A DNA stretch of 58,471 bases from an uncultured Calothrix sp. (lineage in GTDB: Bacteria > Cyanobacteriota > Cyanobacteriia > Cyanobacteriales > Nostocaceae), in contig CALJJQ010000109.1 of the NCBI GenBank assembly GCA_937973965.1, positions 1-58,471 on the forward strand, read 5' to 3'. A program made the position numbers and the translations under genes. The notes beneath the pieces were generated by a model. It was not told the DNA's origin. It saw only the letters and a list, made by a program, of their open reading frames with translations, and searched no databases. Of this stretch, positions 20,583 to 29,872 are shown piece by piece. Each line of letters begins with the position of its first letter. Within the stretch, counting starts at the first letter, position 1.

Positions 20583-20879
20583 CTACGCTGGTTGGGTTCT
20601 AGCGTGAGCAAAATCGCGAATTAACAGCAAGCGTGAGTGAAGATAGGCACGAACCAATTTTGTTTCTGAGGTATTAATTAAATCTTTAGCTTCCATTTGA
20701 CCAATCAGTTCTTGCACCAACTCAGAATCACTAAAGTTTAGCAGAGTGCTACTTTGAGTTTCTTCAATTAGGCCCCAAAGTCGGCGCAGCTTTGCAGGAG
20801 TCAGGGGACATGTCCGTTTCCCGTTGACTTCTGCCCCATTTTCCCGATTTTGCATCGGACTTTGTTTTATCTCTAGCAT
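20583..20879 (-). CDS. Conserved-looking small soluble protein, unknown function
   Basis: About 98 residues, not recognised. It is helical and charged, with PLTPAKLRRLWGLIEETQSS and SELVQELIGQMEAKDLINTS, ending LLLIRDFAHARTQPA. No signal peptide or membrane segment is seen. The ATG at 20879 is chosen; a GTG at 20891 adds four residues. The high helix content and normal composition support a real gene. It lies upstream of the HTH gene on the same strand but is separated from it by 282 bp. Confidence 0.6.
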   Translation of the reverse strand: MLEIKQSPMQNRENGAEVNGKRTCPLTPAKLRRLWGLIEETQSSTLLNFSDSELVQELIGQMEAKDLINTSETKLVRAYLHSRLLLIRDFAHARTQPA

Positions 20880-21588
20880 AGTACTGCTCACAATAATCTA
20901 AAAATAATATTAAATTATCTTGGAGCTAGGGGCTTGTACTTTTAATATTTCTTGAGAATTTCGATGTAAATCAAAATATTATCTTGATAAATCTTTGCAT
21001 ACTGAAAAGAAAATAGGGAATTGGGGGTTGGGAGCGGGGAGTAGTGCTTTGTCCCATTAATTTTGATGGGTGAAGGAAGGCACGTAGTAGCGCTTTAGCG
21101 CCCTTATCTTAACTCTTTTTCTATGCTTACTAGAGCTATTGATAGGAAGCCTTAAGAACTTATGGGACAGACCAGTAGCCTAAAATGTATTGCCCATTGC
21201 TGATAAGTTAAGTTCATTGGTCTTTTGTCAATAAGTAATAATGCTCGAAATATTGTCAAAATCTGGATGAATAAACATGATTTTGAAGGATGCGATCGCT
21301 AAATTTTCAAGGCATAATTGATTCTGGCGCGGAAAACTCAGTGCAGAGCTGAATTTAATACTTCTCCTTCACCTCACTTTTAAGGATAATTACGAGTTGA
21401 CAAAACTAATTTCACCTTAATTTGTCACGAATGTGTATTGCCTATAGATTTCACGAAAATGTTGATACATCTTCTTTCCCTGCACCCCCTAATCCCTGTC
21501 AAACGGTACTATACCAGAACCGGTGAAAGAGGTTTTCCCTACTACTCCTGTACAGACGCGATATATTGAGTCTCTCCCTAATCCCTAT
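20880..21588. other. Intergenic region with family A copy and a palindrome
   Basis: About 700 bp without a convincing gene. A full family A repeat spans about 21048-21178. A CAGACGCGATATATTGAGTC palindrome remnant lies at about 21552-21575, just beyond the folP stop. The remainder is AT-rich and unremarkable. Confidence 0.55.
21048..21178 (+). repeat. Family A MITE-like repeat, copy 3 (both ends present)
   Basis: The left end is TTTGTCCCATTAATTTTGAT and the right end is TTATGGGACAGACCAGTAG. GTCCCAT/ATGGGAC and neighbouring bases form terminal inverted repeats. The core is GGCACGTAGTAGCGCTTTAG. This is the most complete copy in the window. Confidence 0.75.
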
Positions 21589-22443
21589 TTACAAGCTTTG
21601 TTTGTTACGATATATGGCATCAGCGACAGCACAAACATCGTGCATTTGGGGGACATCGTGAACCCGGAGTATATCCGCACCAGTGGAAATGGCTGCACAA
21701 CAAGCCGCAGCTGTTCCCCAAATTCTAGCTTTGGGGTCGCTTTGGTGGAGGATTTTACCAATAAAGCTTTTGCGGGATACACCGATGAGGAGGGGACGAT
21801 TCCAGCGCTGGAATTCTGGTAGCTTTCTTAATATTTCTAAGTTCTGCTCAGGGGTTTTGGCAAAACCAATTCCAGGGTCGATGGCAATGTGGTGATGGTT
21901 AATACCAGCATCTGTGGCGAGTCGGATTTGTTGGTCTAGAAAGTTACAAATTTCCCCAATCAAGTCATCGTAATTTGTTAGGGATTGCATAGTTTCGGGT
22001 GTGCCTCGAATATGCATGAGGATAATTGGTACACCTAAAGCTGCAACGGTGGTAAACATGTCTGGGTCGAAAGTACCACCGGAAATATCGTTAATTATAT
22101 CTGCTCCCGCAGCAACAGCAGCTTTCGCAACTTCTGCACGGGTGGTATCGACGGAAATAGGAATTGGAAATTGGTTGCGAATCGCGGTGATGGTGGGAAT
22201 AACTCGCTCTAGTTCTTCTGCTACAGATATCTGTGCTGCACCCGGACGGGTGGATTGTCCACCGATATCAATTATATCTGCTCCAGCATTAATCATCTGC
22301 TGGGTTTGCTGAATCGCGCTGGTGAGTGTATTAAATTCTCCACCGTCACTGAAACTGTCGGGTGTGACATTGAGGATACCCATCAGATATGTACGCGTAC
22401 CCCAGTTGAAAGCGCGATCGCGAATTAACCAATTTTTTTTCAT
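21589..22443 (-). CDS. folP: Dihydropteroate synthase
   Basis: Condenses p-aminobenzoate with dihydropterin pyrophosphate in folate synthesis, the sulfonamide target. It has 284 residues. The signature loop MGILNVTPDSFSDGGEF is near residues 21-37. IIDIGGQSTRPGA follows, then ISVDTTRAEVAKAAV, IINDISGG, PIILMHIRGTPETMQ, HHIAIDPGIGFAKT and PLLIGVSRKSFIG with the conserved Lys and Ser. Starting the protein at MKKNWLIRD gives a normal length. The gene lies downstream of the TerC gene on the same strand, 100 bp apart. Confidence 0.97.
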   Translation of the reverse strand: MKKNWLIRDRAFNWGTRTYLMGILNVTPDSFSDGGEFNTLTSAIQQTQQMINAGADIIDIGGQSTRPGAAQISVAEELERVIPTITAIRNQFPIPISVDTTRAEVAKAAVAAGADIINDISGGTFDPDMFTTVAALGVPIILMHIRGTPETMQSLTNYDDLIGEICNFLDQQIRLATDAGINHHHIAIDPGIGFAKTPEQNLEILRKLPEFQRWNRPLLIGVSRKSFIGKILHQSDPKARIWGTAAACCAAISTGADILRVHDVPQMHDVCAVADAIYRNKQSL

Positions 22444-22543
22444 AGTTCAGGAGACTGGTAAGGTACAATATTTAAGCTGAGTCTATGATTTCGCTTTTAC
22501 TAAAGAACGACCATCAACATCTTAATCTCCTGTCTCCTGTATA

Positions 22544-23272
22544 CTATTCCGTAACTTTTTTCTGTTCTAATTTTGCTTCTATTTCCCCATTCTCTGCTGC
22601 GGTACGTCGAGAAAACCCCCAAGCAAGGACAAAACCGATAAGGGTGATCATCAACCACTGGGGTGGTACAAATGCTTCATTTACAATTCTCAATAATAGG
22701 CGTATACCCACGAAAGCGACGGTAATATATCCAGCATCTTCGAGATGGACGTACTCATCCAACCAACGAATGAATAGACCTGCCATAAATCTTAATGTCA
22801 CGACACCAATAGTTGTTCCCGTCAATACTAACCAGGTTTCTTGGGAAACTGCGATCGCGGTGGTGACACTATCAAGGGAAAAAGCTAAATCCGTCAGGGC
22901 AATTACGGGGATAACCTGTAGCAAAGAAGTAAATCTGGGTCCGTGGTGATGATGTTCCGCATCTTCTTCGCCAGTGAAGTGTTGAAATACCAACCAGAGT
23001 AAATAGGCAGCTCCTAGAAGTTCAAATTGCCAGTATTTTTGTACCCAAGTGGCGGTTAACAGCAATGTAATACGTAATACATAGGCAATCACCAACCCGA
23101 AATTTAAAGCGCGGTTTTCCAGTTCTTTGTCTTCCAGACCTTGGGCGATCGCGGCTAATGCGATCGCATTATCAGCAGATAATATTGCTTCCAGGAGAAT
23201 TAAGATCAGGAGAACGATGGGTGCTTCAACAGTAAAATTAAAATGCAGGTATTCAAAAATCTTATCTAACAT
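22544..23272 (-). CDS. TerC-family integral membrane protein
   Basis: A 242-residue membrane protein of the TerC/Alx family, members of which are linked to metal-ion (Mn2+) efflux or tellurite resistance, and in chloroplasts to thylakoid biogenesis. The hallmark LEAILSADNAIALAAIAQGL is at about residues 27-47, with the conserved acidic SADNA motif. A second acidic motif, ALTDLAFSLDSVTTAIAVSQ, lies near residues 130-149. Seven or so hydrophobic segments are seen. A His-rich loop (EDAEHHHHG) may bind metal. Function within the family is not settled. Confidence 0.9.
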   Translation of the reverse strand: MLDKIFEYLHFNFTVEAPIVLLILILLEAILSADNAIALAAIAQGLEDKELENRALNFGLVIAYVLRITLLLTATWVQKYWQFELLGAAYLLWLVFQHFTGEEDAEHHHHGPRFTSLLQVIPVIALTDLAFSLDSVTTAIAVSQETWLVLTGTTIGVVTLRFMAGLFIRWLDEYVHLEDAGYITVAFVGIRLLLRIVNEAFVPPQWLMITLIGFVLAWGFSRRTAAENGEIEAKLEQKKVTE

Positions 23273-23568
23273 TCGTTTTTCTCAGATGCAGCAACTATAG
23301 AAACTCCAGTATAAGTGAAGCATTTGATATGCCAGTATGCAATAAAATGCTACATTTATCTAGCTTAACCTGTAGAGGCTGATTTCTGAGTCCTTACCAA
23401 TCTCGAATTCGTGCGGTTTACCCTACTGATAATCCAAATTCATCTCCAGCCAAAGTTATATAAGTTCTGGTTTGGTTTGTTAACAGTTTAGCGATGACAG
23501 ACAAGGCGTATTATTGTGAAGTCTCTTCAAATATTAACTAGATTACCATAATTACCACTTTGACCTGG

Positions 23569-23676
23569 ATTTCTCACAAGTAAGTAATAAGCCTTGAGTA
23601 ACGGATTGATTTTCCTTCTACTGACTACTGACTACTCCCTACTCCCTGTGAGTTTTAGGGTTTTGTGAGAAATGCG
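23569..23676 (+). repeat. Family B MITE-like repeat, full copy
   Basis: It starts ATTTCTCACAAGTAAGTAAT, has AGCCTTGAGTAACGGATTGA inside, and ends TTTTGTGAGAAATGCGG. It lies between the TerC gene and the end of the polysaccharide cluster. The terminal inverted repeat extends over ATTTCTCACAA/TTGTGAGAAAT in this copy. Confidence 0.75.
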
Positions 23677-23687
23677 GATTTGGGTAT

Positions 23688-24707
23688 TTATCCCTTGATG
23701 TTTTGCACCGATAAAAGTCTAATTTGTAGCCCTAGCTGCACCGAGTTAAGATTTTTTTCTCGCCAAGCTTTTTTCAGTAATAAATAACGACTAGTAAGTA
23801 CTTCTGTCAATCGAAATCCCAAAATCCGAGTCAAAAAACGATAAATTAATCTGTGACTATTTCCCCTAAATTGTGGAAAAATTTCTAAAGCTTGTCCAAT
23901 TAAGTTACGATATGAGGAATAACTGATAAATAAAGACTCCCTCGCTAAGTCAAAATAGCACTTAGCGATTGCATGACGATAATTTGATGTCAGTTGATTT
24001 GCTTGCAGTAATTTCGTTTTCATTTTCTCCAAAACCCGACAATGGCATTCGACCCATAAAGGTTTTGAAAAAGTAGATACGGTCAAGTTGCCATACCTGC
24101 GATAAATAGCATAACATCCCGGCTGATATGCGACTCTTGCTCCATTCATCACTGCTGACAGAAAAAAATCCCGGTCTTGAGCAACAGGTAAAGTTTCATC
24201 CCAACCATCGCTATTTTCAACCGCTTTACGAGTATAAAATAGGGCTGCAACTGCAACCCACCAATTTGCTAATAATGACTCTAAAATATCTTCCTGTTCA
24301 CCGGGATATTCAATTTTATCTAAATAACTACTGCCATCTGGTAGATGGTGCTGATATCGCCAATCACAATACACAATATCGGCTTGATGATGCTCTAACA
24401 AATCTACTTGTCGAGCAATTTTTTCCGGCAAAATATAATCATCCGCATCTAAAAACTGAATATACTCACCTTGAGATAGGGCAAAGCCTTTATTCCGAGC
24501 ATGATTACCACCGCTTCGTGGTTGAGTCAGCCAAGTAATTTTGTCTCCATAGCTTTTAATAATTTCGAGAGAATTATCTGTGGAGCCATCATCAATCACC
24601 AGAATTTCCAGATTTGGATAGGTTTGTTGTAGACAACTATCAATGGCTTCAGCTATCCATCTTTCGGCATTAAAACAGGGAATGATAACTGATACTAGTT
24701 TCGACAT
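23688..24707 (-). CDS. Family 2 glycosyltransferase
   Basis: A 339-residue GT-A fold glycosyltransferase. The N-terminal SVIIPCFNAERWIAEAIDSC and LEILVIDDGSTDNSLEI bind the nucleotide sugar. FLDADDYILPEKIARQ holds the DxD-type metal motif. VAQDRDFFLSAVMNGARV carries the usual acceptor-side acidic residues. It likely adds a sugar to a cell-envelope or exopolysaccharide repeat unit at the membrane. It is the last gene of a five-gene minus-strand cluster, 27 bp after the Wzt gene. Donor and acceptor cannot be told. Confidence 0.9.
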   Translation of the reverse strand: MSKLVSVIIPCFNAERWIAEAIDSCLQQTYPNLEILVIDDGSTDNSLEIIKSYGDKITWLTQPRSGGNHARNKGFALSQGEYIQFLDADDYILPEKIARQVDLLEHHQADIVYCDWRYQHHLPDGSSYLDKIEYPGEQEDILESLLANWWVAVAALFYTRKAVENSDGWDETLPVAQDRDFFLSAVMNGARVAYQPGCYAIYRRYGNLTVSTFSKPLWVECHCRVLEKMKTKLLQANQLTSNYRHAIAKCYFDLARESLFISYSSYRNLIGQALEIFPQFRGNSHRLIYRFLTRILGFRLTEVLTSRYLLLKKAWREKNLNSVQLGLQIRLLSVQNIKG

Positions 24708-24734
24708 AATTTTCCTAAATAATCGGACAGCAAA

Positions 24735-26042
24735 TTACTGATTAACCACCTTCCAAGTACGAGGTTGAAAAAACAAAGATTGGCTAATTACACGATTTGT
24801 TTTGACTAGAAAGCGAAAAGATTGGACAATATCAAAGGAACAAACTCCTTCTTTGATATAAATTTTGGCACTGTATAAACCAGGTAAAAGACAACAATAG
24901 GGCATCTGCATTTGAATCGTTACTTTTCCTGGAAATATTTGCAAAGCTTCATTATCACTAGCTGATGTTATATATAAAACCCGTTCATTCTGCCCTGACA
25001 AAGCTGTGATTAATACCCCAACATTAGCATTATCAATTTGCAGATTGGATTTACATTCTATCGATAAATAGGCGGGTTCTCCAGCGATTAAACTACTTAA
25101 GGTTTCCCCTTTTTCATCTTGAAAACCTAGGGAAACTATATCTAATCCCAAGCTTTCATCCGGGGACTTTTCCGGTAAATACATAATTCCTAAAGGTGTA
25201 TTATTGCCTCCACCTAAACTCAAATCCTCTTCATACTGGCGAATCACTCCTTCTGTGGCACCAAACGCAATTAAATTACCTTTTTGTAAATAAATTGAAG
25301 ATTCACACACATTTAAAACCACATGGGGATTGTGGGCAACTAAAATAAAAGCAGTTCCTTTTTCACGCAGTTGAGCAAGCTTTTGGTAGCATTTCATTCT
25401 AAATTGAATATCGCCCACTGCCAGCACTTCATCTATTAACAAAATATCCGGTTCTATATGTACGGCACAGGCAAAACCTAACCGTGCAGCCATCCCCGAA
25501 CTATAGGTTTGAACAGATGCATCAATCGCATCACCAATTCCTGCAAAATCAACTACATCCTGAAATCTGGCGTTGATTTCTGCTGTTGTTAAACCCAAAA
25601 TTGACATATTAGCATAAATGTTTTCTCGACCTGTCAAAATGGGATTAAACCCTGCACCTAATGCAATCAAAGGAGCAACTCTTCCTTTAACTCTCACACA
25701 ACCAGTGTCTGGTTTAATTAAACCACTAATAATGCGTAAAAGTGTGCTTTTCCCGGCTCCATTAGAACCAACTAAACCAACTGCTTCGCCTCGTCTTAAT
25801 TGAAAGCTGACATCTTTTAGTGCCCAAAATTCCTGATGACGTAAAGTCTGACTATTTCTGTTTGCTCCTACTAGTTCGGTAAAAATATCTTGCACACCAT
25901 AAAATAGGGATTTTTTTAAATCACGACAAAATTTCTTGGAGACATTTTCCACTGATACCAAAATTGAAGCATCATCTGTTGTTAGATGCATATTTTGATG
26001 GATATTTTGGTCAATATCTGTTGTTTCTACTTGCTTAATCAT
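24735..26042 (-). CDS. wzt: ABC transporter ATPase for polysaccharide export (Wzt-like)
   Basis: A 435-residue ATPase. Walker A is GSNGAGKSTLLRIISGLIKP, the signature is YSSGMAARLGFACAV, and Walker B is ILLIDEVLAVGD followed by the switch His in LVAHN. The spacing GLVGSNGAGKSTLLRIISG is that of polysaccharide/polyol-phosphate exporters. An extra C-terminal domain (about 290-435, rich in beta strand) matches the position of the glycan-binding domain of Wzt, which recognises the finished chain. It overlaps the permease stop by one base (TAATG), so the two are coupled. It would move undecaprenyl-linked O-antigen-like glycan across the inner membrane. Confidence 0.9.
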   Translation of the reverse strand: MIKQVETTDIDQNIHQNMHLTTDDASILVSVENVSKKFCRDLKKSLFYGVQDIFTELVGANRNSQTLRHQEFWALKDVSFQLRRGEAVGLVGSNGAGKSTLLRIISGLIKPDTGCVRVKGRVAPLIALGAGFNPILTGRENIYANMSILGLTTAEINARFQDVVDFAGIGDAIDASVQTYSSGMAARLGFACAVHIEPDILLIDEVLAVGDIQFRMKCYQKLAQLREKGTAFILVAHNPHVVLNVCESSIYLQKGNLIAFGATEGVIRQYEEDLSLGGGNNTPLGIMYLPEKSPDESLGLDIVSLGFQDEKGETLSSLIAGEPAYLSIECKSNLQIDNANVGVLITALSGQNERVLYITSASDNEALQIFPGKVTIQMQMPYCCLLPGLYSAKIYIKEGVCSFDIVQSFRFLVKTNRVISQSLFFQPRTWKVVNQ

Positions 26043-26911
26043 TAGGAACTCACTCTTTCAACCACAAATGGCATTGCTAAACGAAAGGCAATCCACGTCA
26101 TCAATAATCCTAGAAGGGTAATAACACTAACTATCCAAAATCTCACTGGGTCAGAAATAATTCCCGTAGTTGCTAATTCCCTGGCAGTGACTAGGATGGG
26201 GGTGACGGGATTCAGGTTAACAAGAAGTCCAAAAGTTCCCTCTCTGGGAACTGGATATACCACTGGAGTGAGAAATAGCCAAAATCCGGTAAATAAAGTT
26301 AAGCCCCTAGATATATCTTGATATAAAATCCCTAATGGAGCTAAGAAAATACCAATAAATGTACCTAATAAAACCAGATGAATAATTGGTACTGGTGTAA
26401 GAATCACTGACCAAGTGATGGGAATACGGAAGTGAATAAATAGGGCAATAATTAAAATTAATTTAATGGCAAAATTGAAAAATACCTCCCCTAATTTGGC
26501 TAAAATTAAGGCTTCTCTGGGAAAGTTAACCCTTGCTAACATTGGTTTAGCTACTGTCACCGCTTGGACTGGACCGTTGAGTGCTTCCACAAATGTTTGC
26601 CAAAGGGATGTACTAAACATGACGTAGGCTGGATAGGGTATATCAGTTTTGCCAACGTTAATCACGTTGGCGTTGCTAGCGAGTGTAAACCCGGTTGCCA
26701 TGATAATTGGTGGTAAAAATGCCCAAATAACTCCTAGGAATGATTGACGATATTGGGCACTTATATCTCGCACCATTAACCGCCATGCGAGTTCCCGGGA
26801 TGCTATCAGGTCTCGCCACATTTGTTGCCATAGTTGACCAGGTTTTCTGAGGGTGTTTTCTGGAGTGTAGATGATTTCTGGTGGTTGGGATTTCACATTC
26901 AGTTGTTTCAC
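26042..26911 (-). CDS. wzm: ABC transporter permease for polysaccharide export (Wzm-like)
   Basis: A 289-residue ABC-2-type permease. RELAWRLMVRDISAQYRQSF followed by LGVIWAFLPPIIMATGFTLA is the standard N-terminus of this class. Further membrane segments include FFNFAIKLILIIALFIHFRI and LFTGFWLFLTPVVYPVP, then IVSVITLLGLLMTWIAFRLA, giving about six helices. The partner ATPase overlaps its stop by one base. Together they export a lipid-linked polysaccharide chain. Confidence 0.92.
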   Translation of the reverse strand: MKQLNVKSQPPEIIYTPENTLRKPGQLWQQMWRDLIASRELAWRLMVRDISAQYRQSFLGVIWAFLPPIIMATGFTLASNANVINVGKTDIPYPAYVMFSTSLWQTFVEALNGPVQAVTVAKPMLARVNFPREALILAKLGEVFFNFAIKLILIIALFIHFRIPITWSVILTPVPIIHLVLLGTFIGIFLAPLGILYQDISRGLTLFTGFWLFLTPVVYPVPREGTFGLLVNLNPVTPILVTARELATTGIISDPVRFWIVSVITLLGLLMTWIAFRLAMPFVVERVSS

Positions 26912-27177
26912 GTTTTCCCGAAGAGATTATTTAGTAATTGAGATGGTGTCTGTTTAGATAGTTAGGGTCTGCTGTAAAAGTCTTTTTATGATGGTAGGGA
27001 ATAGGGAGTAGTGAGTAGGGAGTAGTTTTAACCCAATAATTCTACTTTTGCTTGGCTGCAAAAAACTACAGAAACAAGGTTTTTGAGCTTCTATGCACTT
27101 ATTCGGAAAGCAGTTTCTGGAACTCAAATACTCTTCAAATCTTACAAGATAATATTTTTAGCATTTTTCCGTAATTC

Positions 27178-28245
27178 CTATTGAGATTTTGTGGTTAATT
27201 CTGGTGATGATTGTGATTTTATCGCTGGATTTTTATGTTTATTTAGATATTTTTTGGCGTAGCGATGGGTGAGGAAGTTATTTAAATTTTTGTCGGCAAT
27301 ATGGAGAATTTTACCTGCGATTTTAGAACCTAATTTTCCGAGGGGAACTTTCCGGGTGAGGGGGCTAATAATTGTCATTTCTCGTCGCCATCCGAGACGT
27401 TTATATTTGTTTTTGAAATACTCGTCTTCGGTCAGGTTCCATTTATCTCGTAGACGTTGCAAACTTGCTAATTCCCAAGCATTACTCCAACGCAACATGT
27501 AGTAGTGCAGGTCTGATTTTTCTAAGGGTGGTCCGGGGACATAGGTGACTAGAGAATCGGGTTCTAGGTAAATTGTGCCACCTACTTCTGTGACTAACAT
27601 ACATAGGTCTACATGTTCTTTTGTGTTCAAGAGTTCTTCGTCTAATAAGCCGATTTTGTCGAAGATTTCTTGACGTACCATCATGCAGTGGAATTCGGCT
27701 AATCCTGTTTGTTGTCGCTGGAGTTGGGGACGGACATCGGCAACTTTACGTCCTTGTTTGTATATCTTTTCAATGATTCGTCGTCTGGTTGTGTCTCCTT
27801 TGGTTTCGATTTTGATTCCTGTTTCTCCTCCAGCGCAGTGGACTTCTGTGTGCAAGGGGAGATGTTGACACACGAGGGGACTGACGATGGTTGCGTTTGT
27901 TGCTTCTGCGCAGTCAACCATTGCGTTTAACCAGTTGGGGGTGACAATAACATCGTTGTCGATGAAGACTATATATTTGCTGTTTGCTTGACGTAAACCG
28001 ATGTTTCGCGCGTGGTTGGGGGAAAGGTAATGGTCTGTGCGAATTAGTTGAAATTGTTTTTCTGTGGCTTGATTTGCTAAATATGTTTGGATATGGCTGG
28101 GTGAACCGCCATCTACATAGATGAGTTGGAAAGGGTATTGGGTGTGTTCGTAGATACTTTCGAGGGATTCACGGGTATAGCTGAAACGTTCTCTGGGTGA
28201 GACGATGATGGTGACTGTTGGGAGTGGGTTTGTGGTGGAATTCAT
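27178..28245 (-). CDS. Family 2 glycosyltransferase (rhamnosyl-like type)
   Basis: A 355-residue GT-A fold enzyme. TVTIIVSPRERFSYTRESLE is the N-terminal strand region. LIYVDGGSPSHIQTYLANQA and YIVFIDNDVIVTPNW contain the donor-site acidic residues. NHARNIGLRQANSKY is typical of GT2. A basic C-terminal tail may sit at the membrane. A 266-bp gap separates it from the Wzm gene downstream, holding part of a dispersed repeat, so the cluster may have more than one transcript. Confidence 0.88.
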   Translation of the reverse strand: MNSTTNPLPTVTIIVSPRERFSYTRESLESIYEHTQYPFQLIYVDGGSPSHIQTYLANQATEKQFQLIRTDHYLSPNHARNIGLRQANSKYIVFIDNDVIVTPNWLNAMVDCAEATNATIVSPLVCQHLPLHTEVHCAGGETGIKIETKGDTTRRRIIEKIYKQGRKVADVRPQLQRQQTGLAEFHCMMVRQEIFDKIGLLDEELLNTKEHVDLCMLVTEVGGTIYLEPDSLVTYVPGPPLEKSDLHYYMLRWSNAWELASLQRLRDKWNLTEDEYFKNKYKRLGWRREMTIISPLTRKVPLGKLGSKIAGKILHIADKNLNNFLTHRYAKKYLNKHKNPAIKSQSSPELTTKSQ

Positions 28246-28424
28246 GGGAAATGATGTTTTTTTGGTTTGATGATGAAAATAAATTTTTGAGTTAGGTATA
28301 AGGTTTATAGAATTTGTCAGGTGTGGATTATTTTTATGTAAAGCTGTCAGGACCCAAAGATGATGTCAAACAGGTTGATGGTGAAGATATTTATGTGAAG
28401 TAAGTACTAATTTTATGGGAATTT

Positions 28425-29726
28425 TTAACTGATGTAGGTGACTGGGGATGATGGTAGGAGTGGGTGGTTTGAATCTAATATTGGTGATGATAGTTTTTGA
28501 TAAATTTTGATTAGTTCTTCGTTCAGTTGGTTGGTGTCATAGCGTGTTTCTACACATTTCCGTCCGGCTTCTCCCATTTTTGACCAAACTTGGGGATTTT
28601 CAATGAGGTAATTTAATTTGTCCGCGATCGCATTGGCATCTCTTTCGGGAACGAGAAAGCCGGAAATTCCCTCTTCCACTAGTTCGGGGATACCTCCGTG
28701 GGTAGTCCCAATTACTGGTAAACCCATTGCCATTGCTTCTTTGAGGGTGTTGACGGGTGCGTCTTGGTTGCCGTCTTTGGCTGTGACACTGGGGGCGATG
28801 AAAATATGGGATTGGTTGATAATATTAATTATTTCTGGCTGATTTTTCCACCCGACTAATTGAATTTTTTCACCCATATTCAGTTCGTCAATTAGTTGCT
28901 GTAAACTGGCTTTGAGTTCTCCATCGCCAATAATTTTATATTCTAGGTTAGGATGAGTTTTTGCTACTTGAGCAACGGCTCGAATGGCATATTCAATCCC
29001 TTTTTTTTCTACTAATCTACCAGTGGTGACAATCCCAATTTTGCCGTCTTTGGGTGCATGGCGTGGTCGAAATTCAAATTTAGTGCAATCTATACCGGAA
29101 CCGTGGACAATGATTTTTGCGGGATTACATCCTAAAGAAATCGCCCGTTGACGGAAAAATTCACAATTGGCCAAAAATAGGTCCCCTTTGAGAAATAGCT
29201 GATTATATACGGTTTCCCCGTGCTGTTTTACATACCAGCTAATATCAAAGCCACGAAAAGATGTGATAATTTTACCCCGAATCGCGCCTATTTCTCGTAA
29301 TTTCATCCCAGCAATACCGTGCATTCCAAATTGACAGTGAATAACATCGTATTCTGGTGCTCCTAAAAAAGGAATGGATGAATATAATAACCTCATTGAT
29401 ACTGCATCTTTCCCAAATTTACAAAAATTGAGCGATCGCGATATTGGTAAGGGCGCTTTGGTGAAATTAGTAAGTATCAATAATAACCCTTTCCATAACC
29501 GCCACAGATAATTTTGGGGAATTTGCAGGGGATAATGGGTTCGCTTTAGTAGCTGATATTTCTCTACGTCAGGATGAACTACGGATTTACTTGCAGAGTT
29601 ATCACCATAAATTTGTAAAGCGTAAATATCTACTTCGTGTCCGCGACTAATTAAACCAACTATCTGATTGAGAATAAATGTTTCTGAAACGACGGGAAAG
29701 TTCTCGACTAGAAAGGCTATTTTCAT
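28425..29726 (-). CDS. Family 4 glycosyltransferase, WcaL-like
   Basis: A 433-residue GT-B fold enzyme. The N-terminal MKIAFLVENFPVVSETFILN is typical of colanic-acid WcaL-type GT4 proteins. The C-terminal donor half has GIVTTGRLVEKKGIEYAIRA and LEYKIIGDGELKASLQQLID, then KEAMAMGLPVIGTTHGGIPE with the E-x7-E-like nucleotide-sugar motif of retaining GT4. It is the first gene of the minus-strand polysaccharide cluster, followed by GT2, Wzm, Wzt and GT2. Donor sugar unknown. Confidence 0.9.
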   Translation of the reverse strand: MKIAFLVENFPVVSETFILNQIVGLISRGHEVDIYALQIYGDNSASKSVVHPDVEKYQLLKRTHYPLQIPQNYLWRLWKGLLLILTNFTKAPLPISRSLNFCKFGKDAVSMRLLYSSIPFLGAPEYDVIHCQFGMHGIAGMKLREIGAIRGKIITSFRGFDISWYVKQHGETVYNQLFLKGDLFLANCEFFRQRAISLGCNPAKIIVHGSGIDCTKFEFRPRHAPKDGKIGIVTTGRLVEKKGIEYAIRAVAQVAKTHPNLEYKIIGDGELKASLQQLIDELNMGEKIQLVGWKNQPEIINIINQSHIFIAPSVTAKDGNQDAPVNTLKEAMAMGLPVIGTTHGGIPELVEEGISGFLVPERDANAIADKLNYLIENPQVWSKMGEAGRKCVETRYDTNQLNEELIKIYQKLSSPILDSNHPLLPSSPVTYIS

Positions 29727-29767
29727 GGTGAACGCTCTATAGGTGAACTACTTACACCGCATAAGCT

Positions 29768-29872
29768 GGATTTATCACGAGTAAGTTGTAAGCCTTGAGT
29801 AACGGATTGATTTTCCTTCTACGGACTATCCCTATGAATTTTAGGGTTTTATGAGAAATGCGGGTTTAAGAG
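29768..29872 (+). repeat. Family B MITE-like repeat, full copy
   Basis: It starts GGATTTATCACGAGTAAGTT, has AGCCTTGAGTAACGGATTGA inside, and ends TTTTATGAGAAATGCGG. Both ends carry single changes relative to the other copies. It lies just upstream of the WcaL-like gene. Confidence 0.7.

Noticed and set aside
23688-29726. A complete novel biosynthetic cluster
   Set aside because: All five genes are standard glycosyltransferase and Wzm/Wzt types; only the product is unknown.
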